Source of the DNA: Myxococcota bacterium
Lineage (GTDB): Bacteria; Myxococcota_A; Polyangia; JAAYKL01
Direction of reading: 5' to 3'
NCBI GenBank assembly: GCA_030065855.1
Contig: JASJCT010000067.1
Span: 1 to 44,445, forward strand
Length of the DNA stretch: 44,445 nucleotides
The notes beneath the pieces are model-generated. The model had not been told where the DNA came from. It was given only the letters and a program-made list of their open reading frames with translations, and did no database searches. Below are positions 25,568 through 33,641 of this stretch, in pieces; positions within the stretch are counted from its first letter, which is position 1; each line of letters starts with the position of its first letter. A program made the position numbers and the translations under genes.

Positions 25568-26293
25568 CTATTTTTTGCGTTTCTTTTTCTTTTTCTTTTT
25601 TTCCTCTTCCTTTTTCTTCTCTGCCGCTTCTTTCTCTTCCTTTGGAATTCGGGTGCCGTCCATGGCGACTTCCTCGTCCTCGTCGTAGACAGCCACGCGG
25701 ATTCTCTTTGCGATGCCCTCAAAGAGCGCGGCAATATGGGTTGTACCGGACTTTAATCCAGTGAGTTTGACCCAGCTCTGCCGTCGTTTGGGGTCTTTTA
25801 TCTGCTCGACACCGACGATGGTTTCATCTTCGCTGACCCACTCTGGCAAGTACCCCTCGATAAACGCACCTTTTTCACTGTGGACCTCGGCCCAGACATT
25901 CTCTTTTATCTGACCGGTCCACAGGCGGAGCCGTTCGTGAGATACGTTGATGGATGCGGGTATTTTCACCCGAATCGGTACCTCGGCCTTGAGGCCGGCC
26001 CCCACAATCTCCACTTCCACTGTGGCTTCACCCGATGCTACTGACGTGACCTCGCCATCGTGGGTGAGCTTGATGATGCTCGTGTCATCTGAAAACCAGA
26101 CCACATCGATGCCCTCTTTCATGACAGCCCCATCTTGGTCATATACTTTTACCTCGAGCTTCTTGCTCGTACCAGCGCCGTCGAGGACAACCTTGGAGGG
26201 AATAATTTCGACTTTTGTCGGCTTTGAGCAAGCCAGGAGCGCGCACGCCATGGCTATAAAACCAACCAAGCCTGGGACCTTACGTTTATTCAT
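25568..26293 (-). CDS. Ig-like (BIG2-type) lipoprotein with Lys/Glu tail
   Basis: 241 residues. Lipobox LLAC at 19-22. Residues about 28-110 resemble a bacterial Ig-like group 2 domain (KLEVKVYDQDGAVMKEGIDVVW, GEVTSVASGEATVEVEI), followed by a second beta-rich domain. The last 26 residues are almost wholly Lys and Glu, ending in a basic run, and are encoded by long homopolymeric tracts prone to slippage. The ATG overlaps the stop of the DUF1573 gene as ATGAATAA, so translation is likely coupled. Probable cell-envelope protein; no enzymatic motif. Confidence 0.82.
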   Translation of the reverse strand: MNKRKVPGLVGFIAMACALLACSKPTKVEIIPSKVVLDGAGTSKKLEVKVYDQDGAVMKEGIDVVWFSDDTSIIKLTHDGEVTSVASGEATVEVEIVGAGLKAEVPIRVKIPASINVSHERLRLWTGQIKENVWAEVHSEKGAFIEGYLPEWVSEDETIVGVEQIKDPKRRQSWVKLTGLKSGTTHIAALFEGIAKRIRVAVYDEDEEVAMDGTRIPKEEKEAAEKKKEEEKKKKKKKRKK

Positions 26294-27464
26294 GCTTCAC
26301 CTCACTGGGGCTGGGGGCATTTCCTGACGGTTGGTTAGCGCCTTCTTTTTGAGGAGATGTGGCACTGGCGGATGGCTGTGGCGGCGGTATTGGAAGAGGC
26401 CTTCCCACCCTTGTCCGCTTATCTGACCCCGTTTTGTCGGTGATTGTATAGTTGATGCTCAGTTCCGGCTCATCCTTATCCGTGGTGAGGATAGTCAATT
26501 TGTGCCGGGAAGGTCGGTCATACGCAGTATCGGGATCGGCGACCTCGGCCGCGACGACCACCCGTTCTCCCTTGGCCGTATTAATGGTGGTCTTGAGCTT
26601 GCCATCGGGATCTTTCACGGCTTTTATCGTTACTGGCTTGCCCGACCGGGTCGTGATGATGATATCCCGCGGTTTAAACTGTCCATCGCGCTTTGAAAAG
26701 TAAATGCTCTTGGGATAGCGCAGGTTTCCGAGTATGTTGACCCGAACCGGAACATCTACATGGGGGACATCTGAACCGGTATAGGCGACGCGTACGTACG
26801 AAGAAATGCGACCCAGCGTATCACTGCCGTTAAAGCTGAGCACGTACTGGGCATCATCCGTGGACGCATCGCTCTTTTTCTCAAGTTTGAACCGCGGATC
26901 CTCTATCGAGACAGACGTAATGTTGATTTTGTCCGGCTCCCGAACTGAAATGGAAAAATCTTTGGACCCGGCCACTCCCTTGGTCAGGTGTCTGAAGGCC
27001 AGCACACGGGGTTTCACTTCGACGTCGACGAGAATCATCCCTGCGAGGCTTAAGCGATATCTCGGTGTCTGTGGATCATTTGACTCAACAGTGATAGATT
27101 TTTTGATCTTACCGCTGCGTCCCTTGGTCTTGAGGATTGCCTTGATTTGTCCTTCCTCTCCCGGAGGAATCGCCTGTGTCGTAACGACAGTGGCGGTGCA
27201 CCCTCACGAACCTCGGGCTTTGGTGATATTGAGCGGGGCACCACCTGTATTGCGAATTGTAAATATCTTCTCGACAACGGCCCCTTGTTTGACTTCGCCA
27301 AAATCGATATTTTCCTCTACTGCCTCGATTTTGGGGTGCTTCTCGCGGGCACTGCCTGCGTCCCCAGACGGGGTCTGGTCCTGCTTTTTCGTACAGCTGC
27401 TCAGCAGCAATACTGCCATACAAATGCCGGCAAGCCATACGGTATTTCTACGTACAGAGTTCAT
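26286..27464 (-). CDS. DUF1573 lipoprotein with in-frame UGA (candidate selenoprotein)
   Basis: 392 residues if codon 87 (UGA, 27204-27206) is read through. Signal and lipobox LSSC at 21-24. The DUF1573 domain runs from about residue 47 (IDFGEVKQGAVVEKIFTIRNTG), through ITKARGS-UGA-GCTATVV, to SITVESNDP, followed by further Ig-like beta domains and a Pro/Ser-rich tail. DUF1573 proteins normally read S-C-G-C-T here, so the UGA replaces the first Cys. No other lesion is seen: about 305 codons stay open downstream, and the stop overlaps the next start. Readings: selenocysteine, nonsense mutation, or base-call error. A strong GGAGGTAGG site precedes the ATG at 27464. First gene of a three-lipoprotein operon. 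A 229-codon open frame on the opposite strand is considered spurious. Confidence 0.8.
27164..27206 (-). promoter_or_regulatory. Candidate bacterial SECIS hairpin after the UGA codon
   Basis: On the minus strand the UGA opens an imperfect hairpin. GAGG (from the G of UGA) pairs with CCTC, GCC with GGC, and TGTC(G) with (C)GACA around an apical GTTAC or TTA loop. The loop begins about 18 bases after the UGA and has G at its first position if the G-C closing pair is opened. Published bacterial SECIS rules, from memory, ask for a G in the first two loop bases and a loop about 16-37 bases downstream. The fold was done by eye. Confidence 0.4.
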
Positions 27465-27596
27465 GGCAAATCCTACCTCCTTGTCGTTAGCCTAAGGTAG
27501 CAGAAAGAGAAAAATAGTGGGCGGTTTTTTTTAGCTGCACATTGGTTTCATAAATGGGTCGGCAGGGGGGGGCCTGGTGCTATGTCAAACTTATCT

Positions 27597-27716
27597 TGAT
27601 GGGTAAAGTTGCGCATTCCCCCTTTGAAAAAGGGGGTTAGGGGGATTTTCAAACACTGCGAGAATATTGACGAAATCCCCCCGCCCCCTTTTCAAGGGGG
27701 AGTTTATTACCCGTCA
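27597..27716. repeat. Palindromic MITE-like repeat, copy B
   Basis: 120-bp element bounded by TGATGGGTA and TACCCGTCA (inverted with one mismatch). Inside are two hairpin arms, each with C5/G5 runs (CCCCCTTTGAAAAAGGGGG and CCCCCTTTTCAAGGGGG), joined by a spacer. Similarity to copy C continues for some 25 bp past the right end. It sits between the start of the DUF1573 gene and the stop of secG, where it could act as a secG terminator. Confidence 0.85.
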
Positions 27717-27742
27717 CTAATCACTCGACGAGCCGCTAGCAT

Positions 27743-28237
27743 TTACTCATTGTTTGGATTCTGGGCAGCCTCAGGGGGTGTCTTGGGGAGAGGTTCGGCG
27801 GCTTGTGAGGGTTCTTTCGGGGATGCCGGGGGTGTGGCCGGTTCTTTATCTGTTTCGACGGGTGCTGCGTCCTGACCGGCGGTCTTTTCTGTAGGGGAAG
27901 TCTCTGCTTCCGCGGCCGCTGGCTCGGCAGGTTCACTGAGATCGACTTCCTCGGCAGGACCGCTCGCAACGTCGTTGAGGGCGTTTACCTTGTCAGCAAT
28001 GCCCGAATCCCCCGAAGAGGACTGGTAGGCGAGCACGAGCGAGCTCAACATAAACAGTCCCGCGACTATCCCGGTCAGCTTGCCGATAAAGGAACCCGCA
28101 CCTCTAGGACCGAAAACACTCTGACTCGCACCGCCAAACGCAGTGCCCATACCGCCCCCCTTGCCGGTCTGGAGAAGAATCACCAATACCAAGAATATGC
28201 AAAATAGTACGTGTAGCACGACAAATAGGGTATACAT
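27743..28237 (-). CDS. secG: Preprotein translocase subunit SecG with long C-terminal tail
   Basis: 164 residues. The N-terminal 75 are typical SecG: first helix (FVVLHVLFCIFLVLVILLQTGKGGGMG), the GGASQSVFG loop, and second helix (IGKLTGIVAGLFMLSSLVLAY). SecG assists SecYEG during protein export. The remaining 90 residues are a Pro/Glu/Ala/Thr-rich low-complexity extension about doubling the usual length. It follows tpiA at the end of the gap-pgk-tpiA operon, a common bacterial arrangement. Confidence 0.95.
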   Translation of the reverse strand: MYTLFVVLHVLFCIFLVLVILLQTGKGGGMGTAFGGASQSVFGPRGAGSFIGKLTGIVAGLFMLSSLVLAYQSSSGDSGIADKVNALNDVASGPAEEVDLSEPAEPAAAEAETSPTEKTAGQDAAPVETDKEPATPPASPKEPSQAAEPLPKTPPEAAQNPNNE

Positions 28238-28313
28238 GACCGTTTAATACCTTTCACCCACCGCCAACGTCAAGCCCGTCTCTAGCACAGTTAGATGAAA
28301 AATAAAGGGAAAT

Positions 28314-29066
28314 CTATGCGGCTTGGACAATGCCGAGGAAGCTCGCCGGTTTAAGGGATGCACCGCCCACAAGGGCGCCGTCGATATCTGGTTGGGTCAT
28401 GAGCTCGCCGGCGTTTTCCGGTTTGACACTGCCGCCATACTGGATGCGCATCTTCCCGGCCGTCTCCTCATCGAACAGACCTGCTAACAGCCCTCGAATA
28501 AAGCGATGGGCCTCCTGGGCTTGGGAAGCGGTGGCAGTCTTTCCAGTGCCGATGGCCCAGACCGGCTCGTAGGCCACTGTGACGCGACGCGCCTGCTCCA
28601 AGGTGACCCCTTCGAGGCCTGAGCGCACTTGGGTCTCCAGGCGAGCTTCTGTGCTGCCTGCCTCGCGCTCCTCAATGGTTTCGCCCACACAGAGAATCGC
28701 GTCCATACCAGCTGCTAGGAGGGCATCGAGTTTTTTTCGTACCAGCGGGTCGGTTTCGCCTAAAATGTGGCGTCGTTCCGAATGCCCTACGAGCGCAAAA
28801 CCACACCCTGCTTCGATGAGCATCTCGCAGGATATCTCTCCGGTAAAGGCACCGCTTTTTTCGAAATACACATCCTGGGCACCCACGGCAATGGTGGAGC
28901 CCCGAAGGAGGTCGACCACAGCTGGAATGGCGAGAAATGGCGGTATGACAGCCACATCCACGCCCTCGACGCTGGTAATGCCATCTAGGAGCGATCCTGC
29001 CAGCGCTTTTGCCTGGGCGGTCGTCGTGGCCATCTTCCAGTTTCCGGCAACAAATGATTTTCGCAT
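28314..29066 (-). CDS. tpiA: Triose-phosphate isomerase
   Basis: 250 residues, standard length. N-terminal GNWKM with catalytic K11, electrophilic His in GHSERR, catalytic Glu in AYEPVWAIGTGKTA (active-site loop), and phosphate-binding GGSVKPEN. It interconverts dihydroxyacetone phosphate and glyceraldehyde 3-phosphate in glycolysis. Start has a GAGGA site. It lies 12 bp behind pgk. Confidence 0.98.
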   Translation of the reverse strand: MRKSFVAGNWKMATTTAQAKALAGSLLDGITSVEGVDVAVIPPFLAIPAVVDLLRGSTIAVGAQDVYFEKSGAFTGEISCEMLIEAGCGFALVGHSERRHILGETDPLVRKKLDALLAAGMDAILCVGETIEEREAGSTEARLETQVRSGLEGVTLEQARRVTVAYEPVWAIGTGKTATASQAQEAHRFIRGLLAGLFDEETAGKMRIQYGGSVKPENAGELMTQPDIDGALVGGASLKPASFLGIVQAA

Positions 29067-29078
29067 GATAGTCCTCGC

Positions 29079-30269
29079 CTACGGTTGGAGGGCGGCGATG
29101 CCCGGGAGCACCTTTCCCTCTAGGAATTTAAGGGACGCACCCCCGCCAGTGGACACGTGATCAAACCCCTTTTCAAGACCGGCTTGGCGCACTGCAGCCA
29201 CTGAATCACCGCCTCCCACAACTGAAAATGCACCCTGACCAGAGATGGTTCGAGCCATGGCAATGGTGCCTGCAGCAAATTGGGGGGCTTCAAACATACC
29301 CATGGGGCCGTTCCAGAAGATGGTCTTGGCGCGACCGAGGATATCTTTGAACGCAGCCCTGGTATCGGGGCCGATGTCGAGCGCCATTTTGTCCGCGGGA
29401 ACCCCATTGATGGGCACGACCTCCGCGTCTCCAGCATCAGGCGATGTCGCCGCGACGACATCGCTCGGGATGATCAATTTCACACCCTCGGATTCGGATC
29501 GGGCCAGCAAGTCGCGGGCCAGTGCGAGCTTGTCTGCTTCGACCAGTGAGGCGCCCAGGGTACCGCCTTTGGCAGCGGCAAATGTGTTGGCCATTGCCCC
29601 GCCGATAATGAGGCAATCCACTCGGTTGATAAGATTCTTGATGATCTCAATCTTATCGGAGACTTTTGCACCACCCAATACCGCCACATAGGGCTGTTCT
29701 ACGCCCGTCATCAGACGGCTGAGGGCTGCAATTTCCTTTTCTAAGAGAAATCCCGCTGCCTTTTTTCGAAGATGGGCTGGCACGCCAACCACGGATGCAT
29801 GGGACCTGTGGGCAGTGCCAAAAGCGTCGTTGATGTAGACTTCCCCTAGGGAGGCGAGTGCTTTGGTGAATTTGGGGTCGTTCTCGGTTTCGCCTGGGTG
29901 AAACCGAAGGTTTTCCAGCAGTGCCACCTGACCGTCTCTGAGGTCGAGGGCCACGCGGCGAGCCCCGTCACCCACGCACGCATCTGTTAACGTCACTTCT
30001 CCGACTTTGAGCAATTCCGCCAGCCGGGTGGCGACCGGATCCAAACTGAAGATTGGGTTCTCGGTTCCCTTGGGCCGGCCCAAGTGGCTCATCAATATCA
30101 CCCGTGCATTGTTTTCGATGGCGTATTCGATTGTCGGTAGGGCGGCTCTTATTCTGGTGTCGTCTGAAATAACACCGTCGCTCAAGGGAACGTTAAAGTC
30201 GACGCGAATGAGCACCCGCTTGCCGCCGAGCGCCAGGTCGGTCATTTTGGGAATGGGTATCTCAGCCAT
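29079..30269 (-). CDS. pgk: Phosphoglycerate kinase
   Basis: 396 residues. N-terminal substrate-binding segment (RVLIRVDFNVPLSDG), HLGRPKG, ENLRFHPGE, the hinge and nucleotide-binding GGAKVSDKIE, and C-terminal GGGDSVAAVRQAG. It transfers phosphate from 1,3-bisphosphoglycerate to ADP. The start at 30269 (MAEIPIPKMTDL) fits the family. The frame extends 22 codons upstream into gap and is not favoured. Seven bp separate it from gap. Confidence 0.98.
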   Translation of the reverse strand: MAEIPIPKMTDLALGGKRVLIRVDFNVPLSDGVISDDTRIRAALPTIEYAIENNARVILMSHLGRPKGTENPIFSLDPVATRLAELLKVGEVTLTDACVGDGARRVALDLRDGQVALLENLRFHPGETENDPKFTKALASLGEVYINDAFGTAHRSHASVVGVPAHLRKKAAGFLLEKEIAALSRLMTGVEQPYVAVLGGAKVSDKIEIIKNLINRVDCLIIGGAMANTFAAAKGGTLGASLVEADKLALARDLLARSESEGVKLIIPSDVVAATSPDAGDAEVVPINGVPADKMALDIGPDTRAAFKDILGRAKTIFWNGPMGMFEAPQFAAGTIAMARTISGQGAFSVVGGGDSVAAVRQAGLEKGFDHVSTGGGASLKFLEGKVLPGIAALQP

Positions 30270-30276
30270 GGCCGGT

Positions 30277-31284
30277 CTAACTCCGTAGCATGTGGGCAGC
30301 CATGTCCACGATGCGATTGGCATACCCCCATTCATTGTCGTACCAGGAAAACACCTTGACGTTCTTCTCGCACATCACCTGCGTGAGCTTACTGTCAAAG
30401 ATTGAAGAGTGGGGATTGCCCATGAAGTCGACTGAAACCAGCTCTTCTTCGGTATACTGGAGCACGCCTTTGAGTGGGCCCGCTGCAGCTGCTTTCATCG
30501 CCGCATTGATTTCTTCATTTGTGGTCGGGCGCGACACATTTGCCGTCAGCTCGACAATGGAGACGTCAGCAGTGGGCACGCGGATGGCCAGCCCATCGAT
30601 TTTGCCGACCATGTCCGGCAGGACCAGTCCTACGGCCCGAGCAGCGCCGGTGGTCGTGGGTATCATGGAAACAGCAGCGGCACGGGCGCGCCGCATATCC
30701 TTGTGTGGCAGGTCGAGAATGCGCTGATCGTTTGTATACGAGTGAATGGTGGTCATTTGGGCGTCCTCGATGCCCACCGCGTCGTTGAGCACCTTGACCA
30801 CCGGTGCCAAGCAGTTCGTTGTGCAGGATGCATTGGAGACGATGTGATGGCTGGCCGGGTCGTATTGGGCGTGGTTGATGCCGTACACAAAGGTGGCGTC
30901 CAGGTTCTTGCCCGGAGCGCTTACGACGACCTTTTCTGCCCCGGCCTCGATGTGTTTACCTGCTGTTTCTTTGGTTCGGAAGAGGCCGGTACATTCCAAT
31001 ACAAGGGACACGCCCAGGTCTTTCCAAGGCAGCGCCCCTGGATCTCGCTCGGCGTAAACAGGTGTTTCCGCGCCATCCACGACGATGCTCTTTTCCTTTG
31101 CTGCCACGTCAGGCGGGAACACGCGATGGACAGAGTCGTATTTGAGTAGGTGTGCGAGCATTTTTGGGCTAGTGATATCGTTTATTGCAACGAGCGTCAC
31201 ATCATCCCTCTTTTGAGCGTGTAAAATTCGATGCACGCAGCGACCGATGCGTCCGTATCCATTGATTGCGATTTTTTTTGCCAT
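30277..31284 (-). CDS. gap: Glyceraldehyde-3-phosphate dehydrogenase
   Basis: 335 residues. NAD-binding INGYGRIGRCVHRIL, catalytic C154 in SNASCTTNCLAP, THSYTNDQRILD, and C-terminal WYDNEWGYANRIVDM. It oxidises glyceraldehyde 3-phosphate with phosphate and NAD to 1,3-bisphosphoglycerate. An AAGGAG site precedes the ATG. First gene of the gap-pgk-tpiA-secG operon; its promoter should lie in 31285-31493, where I see no clear match. Confidence 0.98.
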   Translation of the reverse strand: MAKKIAINGYGRIGRCVHRILHAQKRDDVTLVAINDITSPKMLAHLLKYDSVHRVFPPDVAAKEKSIVVDGAETPVYAERDPGALPWKDLGVSLVLECTGLFRTKETAGKHIEAGAEKVVVSAPGKNLDATFVYGINHAQYDPASHHIVSNASCTTNCLAPVVKVLNDAVGIEDAQMTTIHSYTNDQRILDLPHKDMRRARAAAVSMIPTTTGAARAVGLVLPDMVGKIDGLAIRVPTADVSIVELTANVSRPTTNEEINAAMKAAAAGPLKGVLQYTEEELVSVDFMGNPHSSIFDSKLTQVMCEKNVKVFSWYDNEWGYANRIVDMAAHMLRS

Positions 31285-31493
31285 TATCGTACTCCTTAAT
31301 TTTTGCGTTCGCTCACTGTGTCTATCCAGACCTCAGCTGCCATAGAATTTGTAGAGACCATAATCGCCGTTTGTTCGGTCGTCAAGTGACCCCAATTCCT
31401 GGAAAAAAACGGTTGAATCCATGGATGGGCCATGCGTAGAGTGGGGTGCTGGCGGCCATATAAAAAACCATTGGGAGTGGGCGCAAAAACAAA

Positions 31494-32141
31494 ATGAAAT
31501 GGAAGACTACGAGACAGGTACTCATTTTTGGTCTATTGGTCGCACTTGCCATTGCTGGGGGTCTCATTTGGCCAAGAGATAGCTGGCGCCGGGTCGATGA
31601 TTTGGACCAGGGGGTTGATGCGGCAGGTCGTCCCTGGATCGGGGCGACCCATCCCGAGATCGTCATTCACGAGTTCTTTGACTACGACTGCCCCCACTGT
31701 GTGTGGGCCCACAAGAAGCTTCGCAGCGCGCTTATCAAAAGCAAAAAGGCCTGGCGCATCGTGCGGTACGACTACGCGCGAATGTCTTGTGCGCCAGAAG
31801 ACGAACGGATGCGTCCGTTTAGGTGTGGTGCTGCCCGGGCTGCCCATTGCACGGGAAACCAAGGCAGGTACTGGGAGTGGAACGATGCGGTGGTGGCCGA
31901 CCCAGGCCGCCTTTCAGGAACGGACCGGGCTCAGCTTGAATTGGATCTCGCCGCTGAGATCGGCTTAGACCTAAGCAGGTTTAAGGCCTGCCTCTTAGCA
32001 GATGCAACAATCGATTTTGTTCAGGCCGTCTACATGGAAACCTGGAAAAAGGGGATTCGAAACGCACCCACCTATTTAATAGATAACGAATTCATAACAC
32101 TGACAGCGCTTATAAAGCGCTTAAGGGGAACAGGGAATTGA
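31494..32141 (+). CDS. DsbA-like thiol-disulfide oxidoreductase, membrane-anchored
   Basis: 215 residues. An N-terminal hydrophobic segment (8-25) without a clear cleavage site suggests an inner-membrane anchor with the domain in the periplasm. The thioredoxin-fold active site is CPHC (FFDYDCPHCVWAHKKL), with a cis-Pro loop in RNAPTYLIDN, as in DsbA/DsbG-type proteins. Extra Cys residues (SCAPED, FRCGAARAAHC) lie in the helical insert. It probably oxidises or isomerises disulfides in exported proteins. A monocistronic gene. Confidence 0.88.
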   Translation: MKWKTTRQVLIFGLLVALAIAGGLIWPRDSWRRVDDLDQGVDAAGRPWIGATHPEIVIHEFFDYDCPHCVWAHKKLRSALIKSKKAWRIVRYDYARMSCAPEDERMRPFRCGAARAAHCTGNQGRYWEWNDAVVADPGRLSGTDRAQLELDLAAEIGLDLSRFKACLLADATIDFVQAVYMETWKKGIRNAPTYLIDNEFITLTALIKRLRGTGN

Positions 32142-32187
32142 CCCTGGGATATCTCCACAAAATTCATTCGATTTCGCTAATTCCGTT

Positions 32188-32259
32188 GTAGGGCGTGGGT
32201 TTATCCCACGCCGTGCCCCGTGCAACACATACACAGCGGGGCGTAAAGCCCCGCCCTAC
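32188..32259. repeat. Palindromic intergenic repeat with GTAGGGCG ends
   Basis: 72 bp bounded by GTAGGGCG and CGCCCTAC. Two internal hairpins are visible: GGCGTGGG-TTTAT-CCCACGCC and GGGGC-GTAAA-GCCCC. It is a REP-like element in the spacer between the DsbA-like gene and the glycosyltransferase gene (32142-32436); the rest of that spacer shows no gene. Confidence 0.75.
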
Positions 32260-32436
32260 TGGGGATATTCCATGGACTGACCCGCCACTGCATTCAACAG
32301 GGAACGCCGCCTCGGCCTTTCAATATAAGCCGCACGCCCCCTCTCGTTCGTACTTTCTTGTTCTCAATTGCTTGATCAGATATAACCTGTGTCGGATTTA
32401 TAAAACTCAGCTGTAACCGGAAAGCAGGAGTCGTTT

Positions 32437-33630
32437 TTGTTCAGGATCTTGTTCAGCGAACGGGCGCCCGCCATCGGGGGCTCTAATTTCAGCCTTTTAC
32501 AGTTAGTGCTGGGGTTGGATCGTTCACGCTTTTCTCCTTTTGTTCTTTTTAAGTTCAATCTATCGGTGAGAAAGAAGTACGAGGAGGCCGGTATTCCCAA
32601 TGCCCTGTGGAGCGACATCATCGGCCAGGGCGGGGGTAAGACACCGAGCCCGGAAACCTGGGAAACGCCTGTGCCTCGTTATAAAGAGAACCGCTTCTAC
32701 CGCCTCCTATGGAGCATGAAAATGTACGCCCAGCTCCAATATCGGGATGCGGAGCTGCTGGCTCCCTGGCTTAAGCGAGAAGGGTTTTCCTTGGTGCATG
32801 CAAACAACTTCGTGTGGGTCAATGCCCCCTCCTTGACGGCTGCTAGGCTGGCCTCTATTCCTGCGGTTAGCCACCAACGTGGGTTCTACGATCTCAATCC
32901 TTTTCAGCGATATGTCTCCCGCCGCGTGGACCGGTTTATCTGCGTTTCGCAGGCAGTGGCCCGTCACTACGTGGGCCAGGGATTGCCGGAACGTAAGGTC
33001 ATGGCAATTTATAACGGCATTGATCTGGATCGGGTTAAGCCGCCAACGGAGAAATCCACTGGGGATAAGGATACTGTCAAAATCGGCTATTTCGGCCGCT
33101 TGGAAAAATGGAAGGGCGTATCATCCCTGCTGGAAGCAGCCCGGATCGTACTGGCCAGGCATGCCGGCGTGACATTTGTGCTGGCCGGCACCGGCCCCGA
33201 AGAAGCGCCATTGCAGAACATGGTGGAACAGGACCCGGTCCTGAGGCAGGGGGTGCAGTTCCTCGGCTTTTGCGATAATCCCCTGGCGTTAATGGGGGAA
33301 TGCGATCTGACGGTCAATTGCTCGATAGAGCCGGAGCCCCTTTCCCGTTCTGCCCTGGAGTCCCTGGCCCGAGGCGTGCCAGTGGTGGCCTCTGACAGTG
33401 GGGGAAACCCAGAAATCGTCGTCAACGGGGAAAACGGGTTTCTCTATCCAACCGGAGACGCCGCTGGCCTGGCTGCGGCGCTGGAAAAGTTAATTGCTGA
33501 CCAGGACTTAAGGCATCGATGCGCACGGGGAGCCAGGGCCAGAGCGGAAACGCATTTTGGGGCCCGGCAATACGTGGAGAATGTGGCGCAGGTGTATACT
33601 GAAATCTTGGAGGAAAAGGCACGGACGTAA
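32437..33630 (+). CDS. Glycosyltransferase, GT4 family
   Basis: 397 residues. GT-B fold: N-terminal acceptor domain starting MFRILFSERAPAIGGSNFSLLQLVLGL; C-terminal domain starting VKIGYFGRLEKWKGVSSLLEA, with FVLAGTGPEE and the donor-binding EPLSRSALESLARGVPVVASDSGGNPEIV (E-x7-E pattern). Such enzymes build polysaccharides or glycolipids at the cytoplasmic face of the membrane. The start is TTG at 32437, supported by AGGAG six bases upstream. The acceptor is unknown; a Wzz/tyrosine-kinase gene lies 4.7 kb downstream. Confidence 0.93.
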   Translation: MFRILFSERAPAIGGSNFSLLQLVLGLDRSRFSPFVLFKFNLSVRKKYEEAGIPNALWSDIIGQGGGKTPSPETWETPVPRYKENRFYRLLWSMKMYAQLQYRDAELLAPWLKREGFSLVHANNFVWVNAPSLTAARLASIPAVSHQRGFYDLNPFQRYVSRRVDRFICVSQAVARHYVGQGLPERKVMAIYNGIDLDRVKPPTEKSTGDKDTVKIGYFGRLEKWKGVSSLLEAARIVLARHAGVTFVLAGTGPEEAPLQNMVEQDPVLRQGVQFLGFCDNPLALMGECDLTVNCSIEPEPLSRSALESLARGVPVVASDSGGNPEIVVNGENGFLYPTGDAAGLAAALEKLIADQDLRHRCARGARARAETHFGARQYVENVAQVYTEILEEKART

Positions 33631-33641
33631 GTTCTGCCTCC

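Noticed and set aside
26286..27464. Two separate genes (an 86-residue lipoprotein and a 250-residue protein)
   Set aside because: Codons between the UGA and the internal ATG encode the conserved second half of DUF1573 in the same frame, and no ribosome site precedes the internal ATG, so it is one gene.
26286..27464. Genome-wide UGA recoding to Trp or Gly
   Set aside because: UGA terminates other intact genes in this window, for example the kinase at 10534-10536, and other frames lack internal UGA.
26806..27495. 229-codon open frame on the plus strand across the DUF1573 region
   Set aside because: The minus strand has a signal peptide, lipobox, DUF1573 motifs and a strong ribosome site; the plus frame has no recognisable features and starts inside the other gene.
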